Source: JAEUMW01 sp039807745 (GTDB lineage Bacteria; Pseudomonadota; Gammaproteobacteria; Burkholderiales; JAEUMW01). Taken from it: a DNA stretch of 27,846 nucleotides. The notes below the pieces were generated by a model. That model made no database searches and had not been told where the DNA came from. It worked only from the letters and a program-made list of their open reading frames with translations. Position 1 is the first letter of the stretch, and each line of letters opens with the position of its first letter. A program made the translations under genes and the position numbers. Where the stretch lies: contig JBDHRV010000034.1 in assembly GCA_039807745.1 (NCBI GenBank), positions 1-27,846 of the forward strand, in the 5' to 3' direction. Of this stretch, positions 1-7,643 are shown piece after piece.

Positions 1-975
1 GACTGGAACGAACCGTCGAAGATGGTGCGGCTCGAAGTGGATCAGAACAAGGCGCGCGTCGTGGGCGTGAGCTCGCAGGATCTCTCGGCCTTCGTCAACG
101 CCGTGCTCACCGGCCACAGCGTGACTTTCTACCGCGAGCAGGACAAGCTGATCGAGGTGCTCGCGCGAGCGCAGCCGGACGAGCGCCTCGATCTTCGCAA
201 CCTCAAGGACATCAACATCTACACCCAGAGCGGACGCTCGATTCCGCTCTCGCAGGTGGTGACCATTCGCTACGATTTCGAGGATCCGATCATCTGGCGC
301 CGCAACCGGTTGCCCACCGTCACCGTGCGGGGCGACATCGCCGGTGCCGTGCAGGCGCCCGACGTCACGGCGCGCATCGACCCCGGACTCGACCCGATAC
401 GCGCCGGGCTGCCGGACGACTACCAGATCGAGGTCGGCGGCGCGGTGGAGGAAAGCCGCAAGGGACAGCGGTCCGTCGCGGCGGTGGTGCCGGTGATGGT
501 GATCGTCATCGTGACGCTCCTCATGATCCAGCTGCAAAGCGTAAGCCGCATGCTGCTCGTGCTCCTCACGGCGCCGCTCGGGCTGATCGGCGTGACGTTC
601 TTCCTGCTCGTCTTCCGCGTGCCGTTCGGGTTCGTGGCGATGCTGGGCGCGATTGCTCTGTCCGGGATGATCATGCGCAACTCGGTGATACTGGTCGATC
701 AGATCGATCAGGACATCAAGGCGGGACACACGCCCTGGCAGGCGGTCGTGGAGGCGACGGTGCGGCGCTTCCGTCCGATCGTGCTGACGGCGGCGGCGGC
801 GATCCTGGCGATGATCCCGCTCGCCCGCAGCACGTTCTGGGGACCGATGGCGATTGCCATCATGGGCGGACTGCTGGTCGCGACCGTGCTCACCGTGTAC
901 TTCGTGCCGGCGCTGTACGCGGCGTGGTTCCGCATCGCGCCGGTGCCCGAACGAAGCGTGGCGGTCTCAGTCTGA
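1..975 (+). CDS. RND efflux transporter permease subunit, 3' part
   Basis: This is the C-terminal part of an inner-membrane RND pump of the AcrB/HAE type, which uses proton influx to drive export through a periplasmic adaptor and an outer-membrane channel. The reading frame is open from base 1, so the gene starts upstream of the window. About 325 residues are visible. The first 150 or so are periplasmic pore and docking domain, including a stretch of the kind VDQNKARVVGVSSQDL that RND pumps carry. After that come hydrophobic helices, beginning near VVPVMVIVIVTLLMI, with the typical LSGMIMRNSVILVDQI and RRFRPIVLTA motifs and a final VYFVPALYAAWF helix. The protein ends at a TGA at 973-975. The substrate cannot be told from this part. 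The adaptor gene, if linked, would lie upstream. Confidence 0.93.
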   Translation, partial: DWNEPSKMVRLEVDQNKARVVGVSSQDLSAFVNAVLTGHSVTFYREQDKLIEVLARAQPDERLDLRNLKDINIYTQSGRSIPLSQVVTIRYDFEDPIIWRRNRLPTVTVRGDIAGAVQAPDVTARIDPGLDPIRAGLPDDYQIEVGGAVEESRKGQRSVAAVVPVMVIVIVTLLMIQLQSVSRMLLVLLTAPLGLIGVTFFLLVFRVPFGFVAMLGAIALSGMIMRNSVILVDQIDQDIKAGHTPWQAVVEATVRRFRPIVLTAAAAILAMIPLARSTFWGPMAIAIMGGLLVATVLTVYFVPALYAAWFRIAPVPERSVAVSV

Positions 976-1005
976 GCGAGTGTCCGCCATGAAACGCCGA
1001 CCATC

Positions 1006-1572
1006 ATGAGAACTCTTTGCTGCGCCCTGCTCGTCGCGATCCTGAGCGCAGGCTGCGTGTCGGTGCCGAAATCGCTCGAAGCACCCAATCTCTCGACCGT
1101 GACGCCGAGCGTCGTGCGCGATGGAGCGGGCGCCGGCACGGGCGAGCGCGTGCGCTGGGGCGGCAGCATCCTGGAGGTCAAGCCCGAGGCGACGGCAACC
1201 TGCATCACGATCCTGAGCCGTCCGCTCGATGCGTCCGCGCGCCCGCAGATCACCGACGCGAGCTTCGGCCGCTTCCTAGCCTGCGGGCCGGGATTCTACG
1301 ACCCGGCGGTGTACGCGAAGGATCGCAGCCTCACCGTGCTCGGGACAGTGGAAGGCGTGACCGCCGGCACCGTCGACGGCGCGCCTTACAGTTTCCCGCG
1401 GCTGCGCATCGAAAGCGTGCACCTGTGGCCGATCGTGGTGTACGCGCCGCCGCCGTATTACGGCCCCTACTGGGGCGGGCCGTTCTGGTACGGGCCGCCG
1501 TGGGGGCCTTACTGGTACGGCCCGGCCTGGGGGCCTTACTGGTACGGGCTGCCGCCCTACTGGGGCTGGTAG
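1006..1572 (+). CDS. Slp-family outer-membrane lipoprotein with aromatic C-terminal repeat
   Basis: A 188-residue predicted lipoprotein. The N-terminus is a short signal peptide ending in a lipobox (LSAGC, Cys17), so the mature protein should be lipid-anchored. The body matches the Slp (starvation lipoprotein) pattern: VPKSLE after the Cys, then VRWGGSI, later RPxITDASFGRF, GFYDPAVYAKDRSLTVLG, and finally an LWP segment. E. coli Slp is an outer-membrane lipoprotein induced by starvation; the molecular role is not well defined. Unlike plain Slp, the last 45 residues or so are almost only Tyr, Trp, Gly and Pro, built on a repeated WGPYWYGPx unit. No clear Shine-Dalgarno is seen before the ATG at 1006. 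The start is fixed by the signal peptide. It lies 30 bases after the RND gene and 18 before ggt. Confidence 0.82.
   Translation: MRTLCCALLVAILSAGCVSVPKSLEAPNLSTVTPSVVRDGAGAGTGERVRWGGSILEVKPEATATCITILSRPLDASARPQITDASFGRFLACGPGFYDPAVYAKDRSLTVLGTVEGVTAGTVDGAPYSFPRLRIESVHLWPIVVYAPPPYYGPYWGGPFWYGPPWGPYWYGPAWGPYWYGLPPYWGW
1501..1547 (+). repeat. 27-bp-period tandem repeat in the Slp-like gene
   Basis: An identical 20-base block beginning TGGGGGCCTTACTGG occurs at 1501-1520 and again at 1528-1547, giving a 27-base period that keeps the reading frame and encodes WGPYWYGP(P/A/L). Degenerate copies flank it (TGGTACGGGCC at 1486 and CCCTACTGGGGC near 1555). The repeat is inside the coding sequence and adds nine residues per unit, so copy number could vary without breaking the frame. 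Confidence 0.8.
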
Positions 1573-1590
1573 CGGCGCGCGCACGCACCC

Positions 1591-3285
1591 GTGCCGACAT
1601 CGCCCGCCCGGGTTTTTCTCGCTTCACTCCTCGTCTCGTTGCTGCTGGCCGGTCCCGCTGAGGGGCGTGCGGCCCCGCCGACAGCGGCCATCGCGAGCGC
1701 GCATCCGCTCGCAACCCGCGCCGGCGAAGCGGTGCTGGCGGCAGGCGGCAACGCCTTCGATGCCGCGGTCGCGGTGAGCGCGGCGCTGGCGGTGGTGGAG
1801 CCCTTCGGCTCGGGCCTCGGCGGCGGCGGCTTCTGGCTCCTGCACCGAGCGCGCGACGGTTTCGAAGTGGTGGTCGATGGACGCGAGGTGGCGCCCCTTG
1901 GCGCGACCGCCACGATGTTCCTCGACGCCGATGACAAGCCGCTACCGGACAGCTCGCTCATGGGGGCACGGGCGGCCGCGATTCCGGGCACGCCGGCCGC
2001 GCTCGCATGGATCGGTACGCGTTACGGCCGCCTGCCTCTCGCACAGACACTCGCGCCGGCCATCAGGCTCGCACGCAAAGGCTTCCGGGTGGACGCGCGC
2101 TATGTCGAAATGGCTCGCCTGCGCCAGCCGGCGCTCGGGCGAAACACCGCTGCGGCGTCGATCTTTCTCGATGACGGCAAGGCGCCAGCCGAAGGCTTCC
2201 GGCTGGATCAGCCCGGGCTCGCGCGCACGCTCGAGGCGCTCGTCGATCGCGGGCGCGACGGCTTCTACGATGGACCGGTCGCGGCGGAGCTGGTGGCGAG
2301 CGTGCGAGCCGGCGGCGGCATCTGGACCCTGGAGGATCTGCGTCGCTACCGCATAGCGGAGCGTACGCCGCAGAGGATCCGCTATTTCGACGCGACGATC
2401 ACGACCGTGCCGTTGCCCTCGGCGGGCGGCCTCACGCTGGCACAGGCCCTGAACATCCTGCGCGAGTTTCCGCTCGCCACGCTGGACGGCGGTGCCCGAG
2501 CGCACCTCGTGGTGGAGGCGCTGCGGCGCGCTTACCAGGACCGCGTGCGCTACCTCGGCGACCCCGCCTTCGTCCAGGTGCCGGCCGAGCGGCTGGCCTC
2601 CGCAACCTATGCCGCGTCCCGTGCCGCCAACATCGGCATGGAGCGCGCGACTTCCAGCGCGGAATTGGGCGCAGACGCCGCTGCCATTCCCTGCGGCACG
2701 AGCACCACGCACTTCTCGATCGTGGACGCGGAGGGCAACCGGGTTGCCGCGACGCTGAGCCTCAATCTTCCGTTCGGCGGCGGCTTCGTCGCCGGTACGA
2801 CCGGCGTGTTGCTCAACGACGAGATGGACGACTTCGCGATCGCGCCGGGCGTGCCGAACGCGTACGGACTCGTCGGCGGCCCCCCGAACGCAATCGCGCC
2901 TGGCAAGCGCCCGCTGTCGTCGATGTCACCGACTTTCGTCGAGGACGAGCGCGGCGTGCTCGTGCTCGGTACGCCAGGCGGCTCGCGCATCGTCAGCATG
3001 GTGCTGCTCGCCGTGCTCGACTATCTGCACGACCCGGACTGGACGCTCGCGGCAATGGTGGCGGCGCCGCGCTTTCACCATCAGTTCCTGCCCGACCGCG
3101 TGGAGGTCGAGCCGGAGGATTTTCCGGTCGCCTGGCGCACCGCGCTCGAGCGCCGCGGGCACATCGTTACGGTCGCGCGCCGGCGCTGGGGCAACATGCA
3201 GGCGGTGCACGTCGGGCGCGCGAGCGGCCGTGCCCAGGCGGCCTCCGATCCGCGCGGGCAAATCGGCGAGAGGGCCTGGTTCTGA
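1591..3285 (+). CDS. ggt: Gamma-glutamyltranspeptidase (periplasmic)
   Basis: A 564-residue gamma-glutamyltransferase of the N-terminal nucleophile superfamily. It cleaves the gamma-glutamyl bond of glutathione and related compounds, by hydrolysis or by transfer to amino acids. The N-terminus is a signal peptide (hydrophobic LASLLVSLLLAG, then Ala-rich cleavage region), so it should act in the periplasm. Family motifs are complete: AHPLATRAGEAVLAAGGNAFDAA near the start, the FGSGLGGGGF loop, and the autoprocessing site CGTSTTHFSIVDAEGN, where the first Thr of TTH (about Thr372) would become the N-terminal nucleophile of the small subunit. LNDEMDDF and the glycine and serine-rich GKRPLSSMSPT also match. 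The start is a GTG at 1591, chosen because it leaves an intact signal peptide; no strong ribosome site is visible. It lies 18 bases after the Slp-like gene, so the two may be co-transcribed. Confidence 0.93.
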   Translation: MPTSPARVFLASLLVSLLLAGPAEGRAAPPTAAIASAHPLATRAGEAVLAAGGNAFDAAVAVSAALAVVEPFGSGLGGGGFWLLHRARDGFEVVVDGREVAPLGATATMFLDADDKPLPDSSLMGARAAAIPGTPAALAWIGTRYGRLPLAQTLAPAIRLARKGFRVDARYVEMARLRQPALGRNTAAASIFLDDGKAPAEGFRLDQPGLARTLEALVDRGRDGFYDGPVAAELVASVRAGGGIWTLEDLRRYRIAERTPQRIRYFDATITTVPLPSAGGLTLAQALNILREFPLATLDGGARAHLVVEALRRAYQDRVRYLGDPAFVQVPAERLASATYAASRAANIGMERATSSAELGADAAAIPCGTSTTHFSIVDAEGNRVAATLSLNLPFGGGFVAGTTGVLLNDEMDDFAIAPGVPNAYGLVGGPPNAIAPGKRPLSSMSPTFVEDERGVLVLGTPGGSRIVSMVLLAVLDYLHDPDWTLAAMVAAPRFHHQFLPDRVEVEPEDFPVAWRTALERRGHIVTVARRRWGNMQAVHVGRASGRAQAASDPRGQIGERAWF

Positions 3286-3305
3286 ACGGCGGCAGGCATT
3301 TGCGG

Positions 3306-3311
3306 TAGAAT
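3306..3311 (+). promoter_or_regulatory. Candidate -10 element for accA
   Basis: TAGAAT, inside GCGGTAGAATCC, lies 37 bases upstream of the accA start in the gap after ggt. It differs from the sigma-70 consensus TATAAT at one base and stands out against GC-rich surroundings. No good -35 box is seen at 16-18 bases upstream. The same GGTAGAAT string occurs in front of the mltF-like gene on the other strand. Confidence 0.45.
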
Positions 3312-3348
3312 CCGGGCCGGTTCCACTATCGAGGCCGACGCGCTCGTC

Positions 3349-4317
3349 ATGAAGATTACCTTTCTCGAGTTCGAGCAGCCGATCGCGGAACTGGAGGCGA
3401 AGATCGACGAGCTGCGCTACGTGCAGGAAGACTCGGCGGTCGACATCTCGGAAGAGATCGCGCGCCTGCAGAAAAAGAGCGACGGCCTCACCAAGGAGAT
3501 CTACGGCAAGCTCAACGCGTGGCAGATCGCGCAGGTCGCGCGTCACCCGGCGCGGCCGTACACGCTCGACTACGTGCAGCGGCTGTGCACCGATTTCGAG
3601 GAGTTGCACGGGGATCGCGCCTTCGCCGACGACCCGGCGATCGTCGGCGGCCTCGCGCGCTTCAACGGGCAGTCGGTCGTGGTGATCGGGCATCAGAAGG
3701 GCCGCGATACCAAGGAAAAGATCCACCGCAACTTCGGCATGCCGAAGCCCGAGGGCTATCGCAAGGCGCTGCGGCTGATGAAGCTCGCCGAGAAGTTCGA
3801 GATCCCGGTGCTCACCTTCATCGACACGCCCGGTGCCTATCCCGGCGTCGGAGCGGAAGAGCGGGGTCAGTCCGAGGCGATCGGCCGCAATCTTTTCGAG
3901 ATGGCGCAGTTGCGGGTGCCGACCATCTGCACGGTGATCGGGGAGGGCGGCTCGGGCGGTGCGCTCGCGATCGCCGTGGGCGACGTGGTGCAGATGCTCC
4001 AGTACGCGACCTACTCCGTGATCTCTCCGGAGGGCTGCGCTTCGATCCTGTGGAAGAGCGCAGAACATGCACAGGAGGCTGCCGAGGCCCTGGGTGTGAC
4101 CGCGACGCGACTGAAGACGCTCGGGCTCGTCGACCGCATCGTGTCGGAACCGCCAGGCGGCGCCCATCGGGACTACGACGCGATGATGGTCAACATGAAG
4201 AAGGCGCTCACGGAAGGGTTGCGCCAGGTGCGTGAGAAGACGCTCGACGCACTCATGGAGGCCCGCTTCGAGAAGATCATGGCCTATGGCCGCTTCAAGG
4301 AAGTCGCCGCCGAGTGA
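3349..4317 (+). CDS. accA: Acetyl-CoA carboxylase carboxyltransferase subunit alpha
   Basis: A 322-residue AccA, the alpha half of the carboxyltransferase that moves the carboxyl group from carboxybiotin to acetyl-CoA to make malonyl-CoA, the first committed step of fatty acid synthesis. It works in the cytoplasm as an alpha2beta2 complex with AccD, which is not in this window. The length is normal for the family. The N-terminal helical region (FEQPIAELEAKIDELR) is typical, followed by the crotonase-fold core with RPYTLDYVQ, GDRAFADDPAIVGGLAR, GHQKGRDTKEK, FIDTPGAYPGVGAEERGQ and the oxyanion-loop glycine stretch GEGGSGGALAIAVGD. SPEGCASILWK and the C-terminal ATRLKTLGLVDRI are also present. 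The ATG at 3349 gives the usual MKITFLEFEQPI start. tilS overlaps the 3' end. Confidence 0.97.
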   Translation: MKITFLEFEQPIAELEAKIDELRYVQEDSAVDISEEIARLQKKSDGLTKEIYGKLNAWQIAQVARHPARPYTLDYVQRLCTDFEELHGDRAFADDPAIVGGLARFNGQSVVVIGHQKGRDTKEKIHRNFGMPKPEGYRKALRLMKLAEKFEIPVLTFIDTPGAYPGVGAEERGQSEAIGRNLFEMAQLRVPTICTVIGEGGSGGALAIAVGDVVQMLQYATYSVISPEGCASILWKSAEHAQEAAEALGVTATRLKTLGLVDRIVSEPPGGAHRDYDAMMVNMKKALTEGLRQVREKTLDALMEARFEKIMAYGRFKEVAAE

Positions 4318-5704
4318 CGACGCCGACGGGCTCGTAGCAGGCGTCGAGGCAAGTCTCGACGCGCATCTCGATTCGGGTGCGCGCATCACGGTCGCGCTCT
4401 CCGGCGGTCTCGACTCCGTGGTCCTGCTGCATTGCCTCGCGCGGCTCGCCGGCCGGCGAGATTTCCGCCTCGAAGCGCTGCACGTCGATCATGGTTTAAG
4501 CCCCCGTGCAGGCGAGTGGGCTCTATTCTGCCGCAATCTGTGCGACACGCTCGGCATCCGCCTCACCGTCGTTGAGGTAGCGGTGAATCGTGGCCGTGGC
4601 GAAAGCCTCGAGGCTGCGGCGCGGCGGGCGCGCTATCGCGCGTTCCGGCAGCACGCCCGCGGCATCCTCGTGCTTGCGCACCATCTGGACGACCAGGCGG
4701 AAACGCTGCTGCTGCAGTTGCTGCGCGGCGCCGGTCCGCGCGGGGCCGGAGCAATCCCGCCGCGGCGTGAAACAGATGCGGACGCCGGGACGGGCCCGCC
4801 GCTCACGATCGTACGCCCGCTCCTGGGGGTGCCCCGGTCGCAGCTGGAGGCGCATGCACGGGCGGGTGGACTCGCTTGGGTCGAGGACGAGAGCAACGCC
4901 GACACTGCGCTCGACCGCAATTTTCTCCGCGCGTGCGTGATGCCGCTGATCGAGGAACGTTTCCCCGGCTACCGCAAGGCGTTCGCGCGCTCCGCCGGGC
5001 TGTTTCAGGAGGCATCCGCACTGCTGGACGAGCTCGCGGTGACCGATGCGCGCGGCGCGGTGCGCGACGACGCTCTCGAAGTTGCTGCGTTGCGCAACCT
5101 GTCGGAGCCGCGTGCGCGCAATCTCCTGCGCTGGTTCCTGCGCCAGGGCGGCGCCGGGATGCCCCCGGCGCGCCGGCTCGATGAGGTCGTGCGCCAACTC
5201 CTGCAAACACGCCGCGACGCCCACGTGTGCGTCATGCTGGGCGATGCGGAGCTGCGTTGCGAGCGGGGTTCGGTGCGACTACGCCCGCTCCTGCCGCCGA
5301 CCGACGAGTCCGTCGCGTGGCGCGGCGAAGCGGTCCTCACCGCGCCCGGCGGACTGGGCGAGATACTGTTCGAGCACGGGGAAGGTGCGGGGATCGCGCT
5401 CCATCGGCTCTGCGGCCGGCACGTCGAGCTCAGGCGCCGAGGCGGCGGGGAGCGCATGCGGCCGGATTGCCGCCGACCGCGACGCACCCTGAAGAACCTG
5501 ATGCAGGAGCATCGGATCGAACCCTGGCGGCGGGCGCGCATGCCGCTGCTATTCTGCGACGAGCACCTCGTATGGGTGCCCGGCATCGGTATCGACTGCG
5601 CGTGGCAGGCCGGTCCAGGCGAGCCGTCGATCGCGCCCGTATGGCGGCTCGCGGCGATGCAAGCTGGTATTGCCGTGAGTGGGTCGTTACAATCGCGAGA
5701 CTAA
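4286..5704 (+). CDS. tilS: tRNA(Ile)-lysidine synthetase
   Basis: TilS attaches lysine to C34 of the CAU-anticodon tRNA-Ile, so that it reads AUA and is charged with isoleucine. The PP-loop ATP pyrophosphatase motif SGGLDS is at residues 39-44, followed by HVDHGLSPRAGEW and LAHHLDDQAET, all typical of the catalytic domain. The middle contains DNRN-like DTALDRNFLRACVMPLI. The C-terminal TilS domain is visible as RPDCRRPRRTLKNLMQEH and the VWVPGIGID strand. From the ATG at 4286 the protein has 472 residues and overlaps accA by 32 bases. The frame is also open to an ATG at 4232, but that would add a basic, low-quality leader that is plainly accA read out of frame. accA-tilS coupling is common in proteobacteria. 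Substrate and role are inferred from the family. Confidence 0.92.
   Translation: MAASRKSPPSDDADGLVAGVEASLDAHLDSGARITVALSGGLDSVVLLHCLARLAGRRDFRLEALHVDHGLSPRAGEWALFCRNLCDTLGIRLTVVEVAVNRGRGESLEAAARRARYRAFRQHARGILVLAHHLDDQAETLLLQLLRGAGPRGAGAIPPRRETDADAGTGPPLTIVRPLLGVPRSQLEAHARAGGLAWVEDESNADTALDRNFLRACVMPLIEERFPGYRKAFARSAGLFQEASALLDELAVTDARGAVRDDALEVAALRNLSEPRARNLLRWFLRQGGAGMPPARRLDEVVRQLLQTRRDAHVCVMLGDAELRCERGSVRLRPLLPPTDESVAWRGEAVLTAPGGLGEILFEHGEGAGIALHRLCGRHVELRRRGGGERMRPDCRRPRRTLKNLMQEHRIEPWRRARMPLLFCDEHLVWVPGIGIDCAWQAGPGEPSIAPVWRLAAMQAGIAVSGSLQSRD
5688..5693 (+). promoter_or_regulatory. Candidate -10 element for dctPQM
   Basis: TACAAT within GTCGTTACAATCGCG sits at the very end of tilS, 64 bases before the dctP ATG. 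The 5' leader that would follow is unusually AT-rich for this window. No convincing -35 hexamer is seen at the usual distance, so this is a suggestion only. Confidence 0.38.
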
Positions 5705-5737
5705 TAGAAATCTGCTCAGAATCGTTCTGGCAGCAAC

Positions 5738-5750
5738 AAGGAGAGGGGAA
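5738..5750 (+). promoter_or_regulatory. dctP: Ribosome binding site of dctP
   Basis: AAGGAGAGGGGAA just upstream of the ATG at 5757 is the strongest Shine-Dalgarno-like stretch in the window. It selects ATG 5757 over an in-frame upstream ATG at 5679 that lies inside tilS and would spoil the signal peptide. Confidence 0.7.
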
Positions 5751-5756
5751 GCATCC

Positions 5757-6761
5757 ATGAAGTTCATCGCATCGGTTGTTCTCGCCGCAAGCCTGCTCGT
5801 CACGGGTCCGGTTCTCGCCCAGGGTCCGATCGTCATCAAGTTCAGCCACGTTGTCGCCAACGACACGCCGAAGGGCAAAGCCGCGGAGCATTTCGCGAAG
5901 CGCGCCGACGAGCTCACCAAGGGCAAGGTGAAGGTCGAGGTCTATGCCAACAGCACGCTGTACAAGGACAAGGAAGAAATGGAGGCGCTGCAGTTGGGTG
6001 CCGTGCAGATGCTGGCGCCCTCGCTCGCGAAGTTCGGTCCGCTGGGGGTGAAGGAATTCGAAGTGTTCGATCTGCCGTACATCTTCGACGGTTACGTGCA
6101 GCTGCACAAGGTCACGCAGGGACCGATTGGCCGGCAACTCCTGGACAAGCTGGAACCGAAGGGCATCAGGGGGCTCGCATACTGGGACAACGGCTTCAAG
6201 GTGATGAGCTCGAACAAGCCGATCAAGACGGTCGAGGACTACAAAGGCCAGAAGATGCGCATCCAGTCGTCCAAGGTGCTCGAAGCGCAGATGCGCGCGC
6301 TGAAGGCGATCCCGCAGGTGATGGCGTTCTCCGAGGTCTATCAGGCGCTGCAGACCGGCGTGGTCGACGGCACCGAGAATCCGCCGTCGAACCTCTACAC
6401 GCAGAAGATGTTCGAGGTGCAGAAACAGGTCGCGATGACCGACCATGGATACCTTGGCTATGCCGTCATCACCAACAAGAAGTTCTGGGACGGTCTGCCC
6501 GCCGACATCCGCGGTCAACTCGAGCAGGCGATGAAGGAATCCACCGAGTACGCCAACAAGATCGCCAAGGAAGAAAACGACATGTCGATCGAGGCGGTGA
6601 AGAAGTCCGGCAAATCCGAGGTCTTCACCCCGAGCGCCGCGGACAAGCTGGCGCTCAAGAAGGCGCTGATCCCGGTCCACCAGGAGATGGCCTCGCGCGT
6701 GGGCAAGGATCTGATCCAGTCGATCTACAAGGAAACCGGTTTCGATCCGGCCAAGCTGTAG
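5757..6761 (+). CDS. dctP: TRAP transporter solute-binding protein, DctP family
   Basis: A 334-residue periplasmic binding protein that captures an organic acid and hands it to the DctQM membrane complex. The N-terminus is a clear signal peptide (MKFIASVVLAASLLV, ending at VLAQ). The mature start IVIKFSHVVANDTPKGKAAEHFA is typical of DctP/SiaP-type proteins. The GQKMRIQ segment holds the conserved substrate-carboxylate-binding arginine (about Arg168). The hinge motif QTGVVDGTENPPSN is also typical. Many relatives bind C4-dicarboxylates, but the family also takes sialic acid, keto acids, aromatic acids and others, so the substrate is not settled by sequence. It is followed at 77 bp by a hairpin and then dctQ, which fits high expression of the binding protein relative to the permease. 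Confidence 0.94.
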   Translation: MKFIASVVLAASLLVTGPVLAQGPIVIKFSHVVANDTPKGKAAEHFAKRADELTKGKVKVEVYANSTLYKDKEEMEALQLGAVQMLAPSLAKFGPLGVKEFEVFDLPYIFDGYVQLHKVTQGPIGRQLLDKLEPKGIRGLAYWDNGFKVMSSNKPIKTVEDYKGQKMRIQSSKVLEAQMRALKAIPQVMAFSEVYQALQTGVVDGTENPPSNLYTQKMFEVQKQVAMTDHGYLGYAVITNKKFWDGLPADIRGQLEQAMKESTEYANKIAKEENDMSIEAVKKSGKSEVFTPSAADKLALKKALIPVHQEMASRVGKDLIQSIYKETGFDPAKL

Positions 6762-6778
6762 TCAACCTTGACCGCGCG

Positions 6779-6816
6779 ACGCCCGCTGCACCGCTAAGGT
6801 TCGGCGGGCGTTTTCG
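6779..6816 (+). terminator. Hairpin between dctP and dctQ, probable partial terminator
   Basis: ACGCCCGC at 6779-6786 and GCGGGCGT at 6804-6811 form a perfect 8-bp stem around a 17-base loop, followed by TTTCGTTT. The long loop and short, broken T-run suggest a leaky terminator or a 3' end that protects the dctP message, rather than a full stop. No separate promoter for dctQM is obvious after it. Confidence 0.65.
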
Positions 6817-6849
6817 TTTGCGCAGTTGACCCTCGGGGGGGAGAACGAC

Positions 6850-7641
6850 ATGGTCATGAAGATCCTCGACCGCCTGGAGGAATGGCTCATCACCTTCCTC
6901 ATGGGCGGCGCGACGCTGATCATCTTCGCCGCCGTCGTGCATCGCTACGCGGCGGGCACGGCCTGGCTCGGTCCGGTGCAGAACTGGCTGCTCGGTGTCA
7001 ACATGGGTTGGGCACAGGAGCTTTGCATCATCATGTTCGTGTGGATGGCGAAGTTCGGCGCGGCGTACGGTGTGCGCACCGGCATCCACGTCGGCGTGGA
7101 CGTGCTCATCAATCGGCTGAGCGGCAGCGCCCGCGGCAAGTTCATCATCTTCGGCCTGTTCGCCGGGGCACTCTTCACCGGCATCGTGGGCACGCTCGGC
7201 GCGACCTTCGTGTGGGAGAACGGCGCCCACTACTGGTTCTTCACCAAGCTCGGGCTCGACACAGGCGATCTGCCGGAGGGTCCGACCACACCCGACCTCG
7301 AGTGGCCGACCTGGATCGTCTATTCGGCGGTGCCGCTCGGCTCCTACCTGATGTGCTTCCGCTTCCTGCAGGTGCTGGTGAGCTTCGTGCGCACCGGTGA
7401 ACTGCCGCATCACGACCATGGCGCGGTCGAAGGCCTCGAAGAGGAAGGGGCGGCGCTGCCGGCGCCCGGGGAAGAGGACGAAATCTACCGGATGCAGGAC
7501 GATCTGCATCCGCGGGATCTGCGCAGCGGTTCCGACCGCCGCCAGAATCGCGACGGCACTGGGCCGGGCGGCACCGAGCGGCGCAGCGGCGCCGAGCGGC
7601 GCAAGGGAGATCGCCGGCACACGGACGGGGAGGGTCACTGA
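6850..7641 (+). CDS. dctQ: TRAP transporter small permease subunit, DctQ family, with charged C-terminal tail
   Basis: The small four-helix membrane subunit that pairs with DctM in TRAP uptake driven by an ion gradient. Hydrophobic helices begin at LITFLMGGATLIIFAAVVHR. The AQELCIIMFVWMAKFGAAYGVRTGIHVGVD region (given in pieces here: FVWMAKFGAAYG, GIHVGVDVLI) is diagnostic for DctQ, and a last helix ends near SYLMCFRFLQVLVSFV. At 263 residues it is longer than the usual 160-200. The extra length is a soluble tail of about 75 residues, first acidic (GLEEEG, GEEDE), then Arg-rich (DRRQNRD, TERRSGAERRKGDRR). The chosen ATG at 6850 follows GGGGGGGAGAAC at a good distance; an in-frame TTG at 6826 and ATG at 6856 are alternatives. 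It ends 2 bases before dctM. Confidence 0.9.
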   Translation: MVMKILDRLEEWLITFLMGGATLIIFAAVVHRYAAGTAWLGPVQNWLLGVNMGWAQELCIIMFVWMAKFGAAYGVRTGIHVGVDVLINRLSGSARGKFIIFGLFAGALFTGIVGTLGATFVWENGAHYWFFTKLGLDTGDLPEGPTTPDLEWPTWIVYSAVPLGSYLMCFRFLQVLVSFVRTGELPHHDHGAVEGLEEEGAALPAPGEEDEIYRMQDDLHPRDLRSGSDRRQNRDGTGPGGTERRSGAERRKGDRRHTDGEGH

Positions 7642-7643
7642 TC

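Noticed and set aside
4232..4285. Upstream ATG extension of tilS
   Set aside because: The added 18 residues are accA sequence read in another frame and do not resemble TilS N-termini.
2926..4389. 487-residue open frame on the minus strand opposite accA
   Set aside because: It runs exactly antisense to a canonical AccA, is rich in His, Arg and Leu as expected from high-GC third-position bias, and shows no recognisable domain.
5430..6680. 416-residue open frame on the minus strand opposite dctP
   Set aside because: Antisense to a full DctP with signal peptide; no independent ribosome site or domain.
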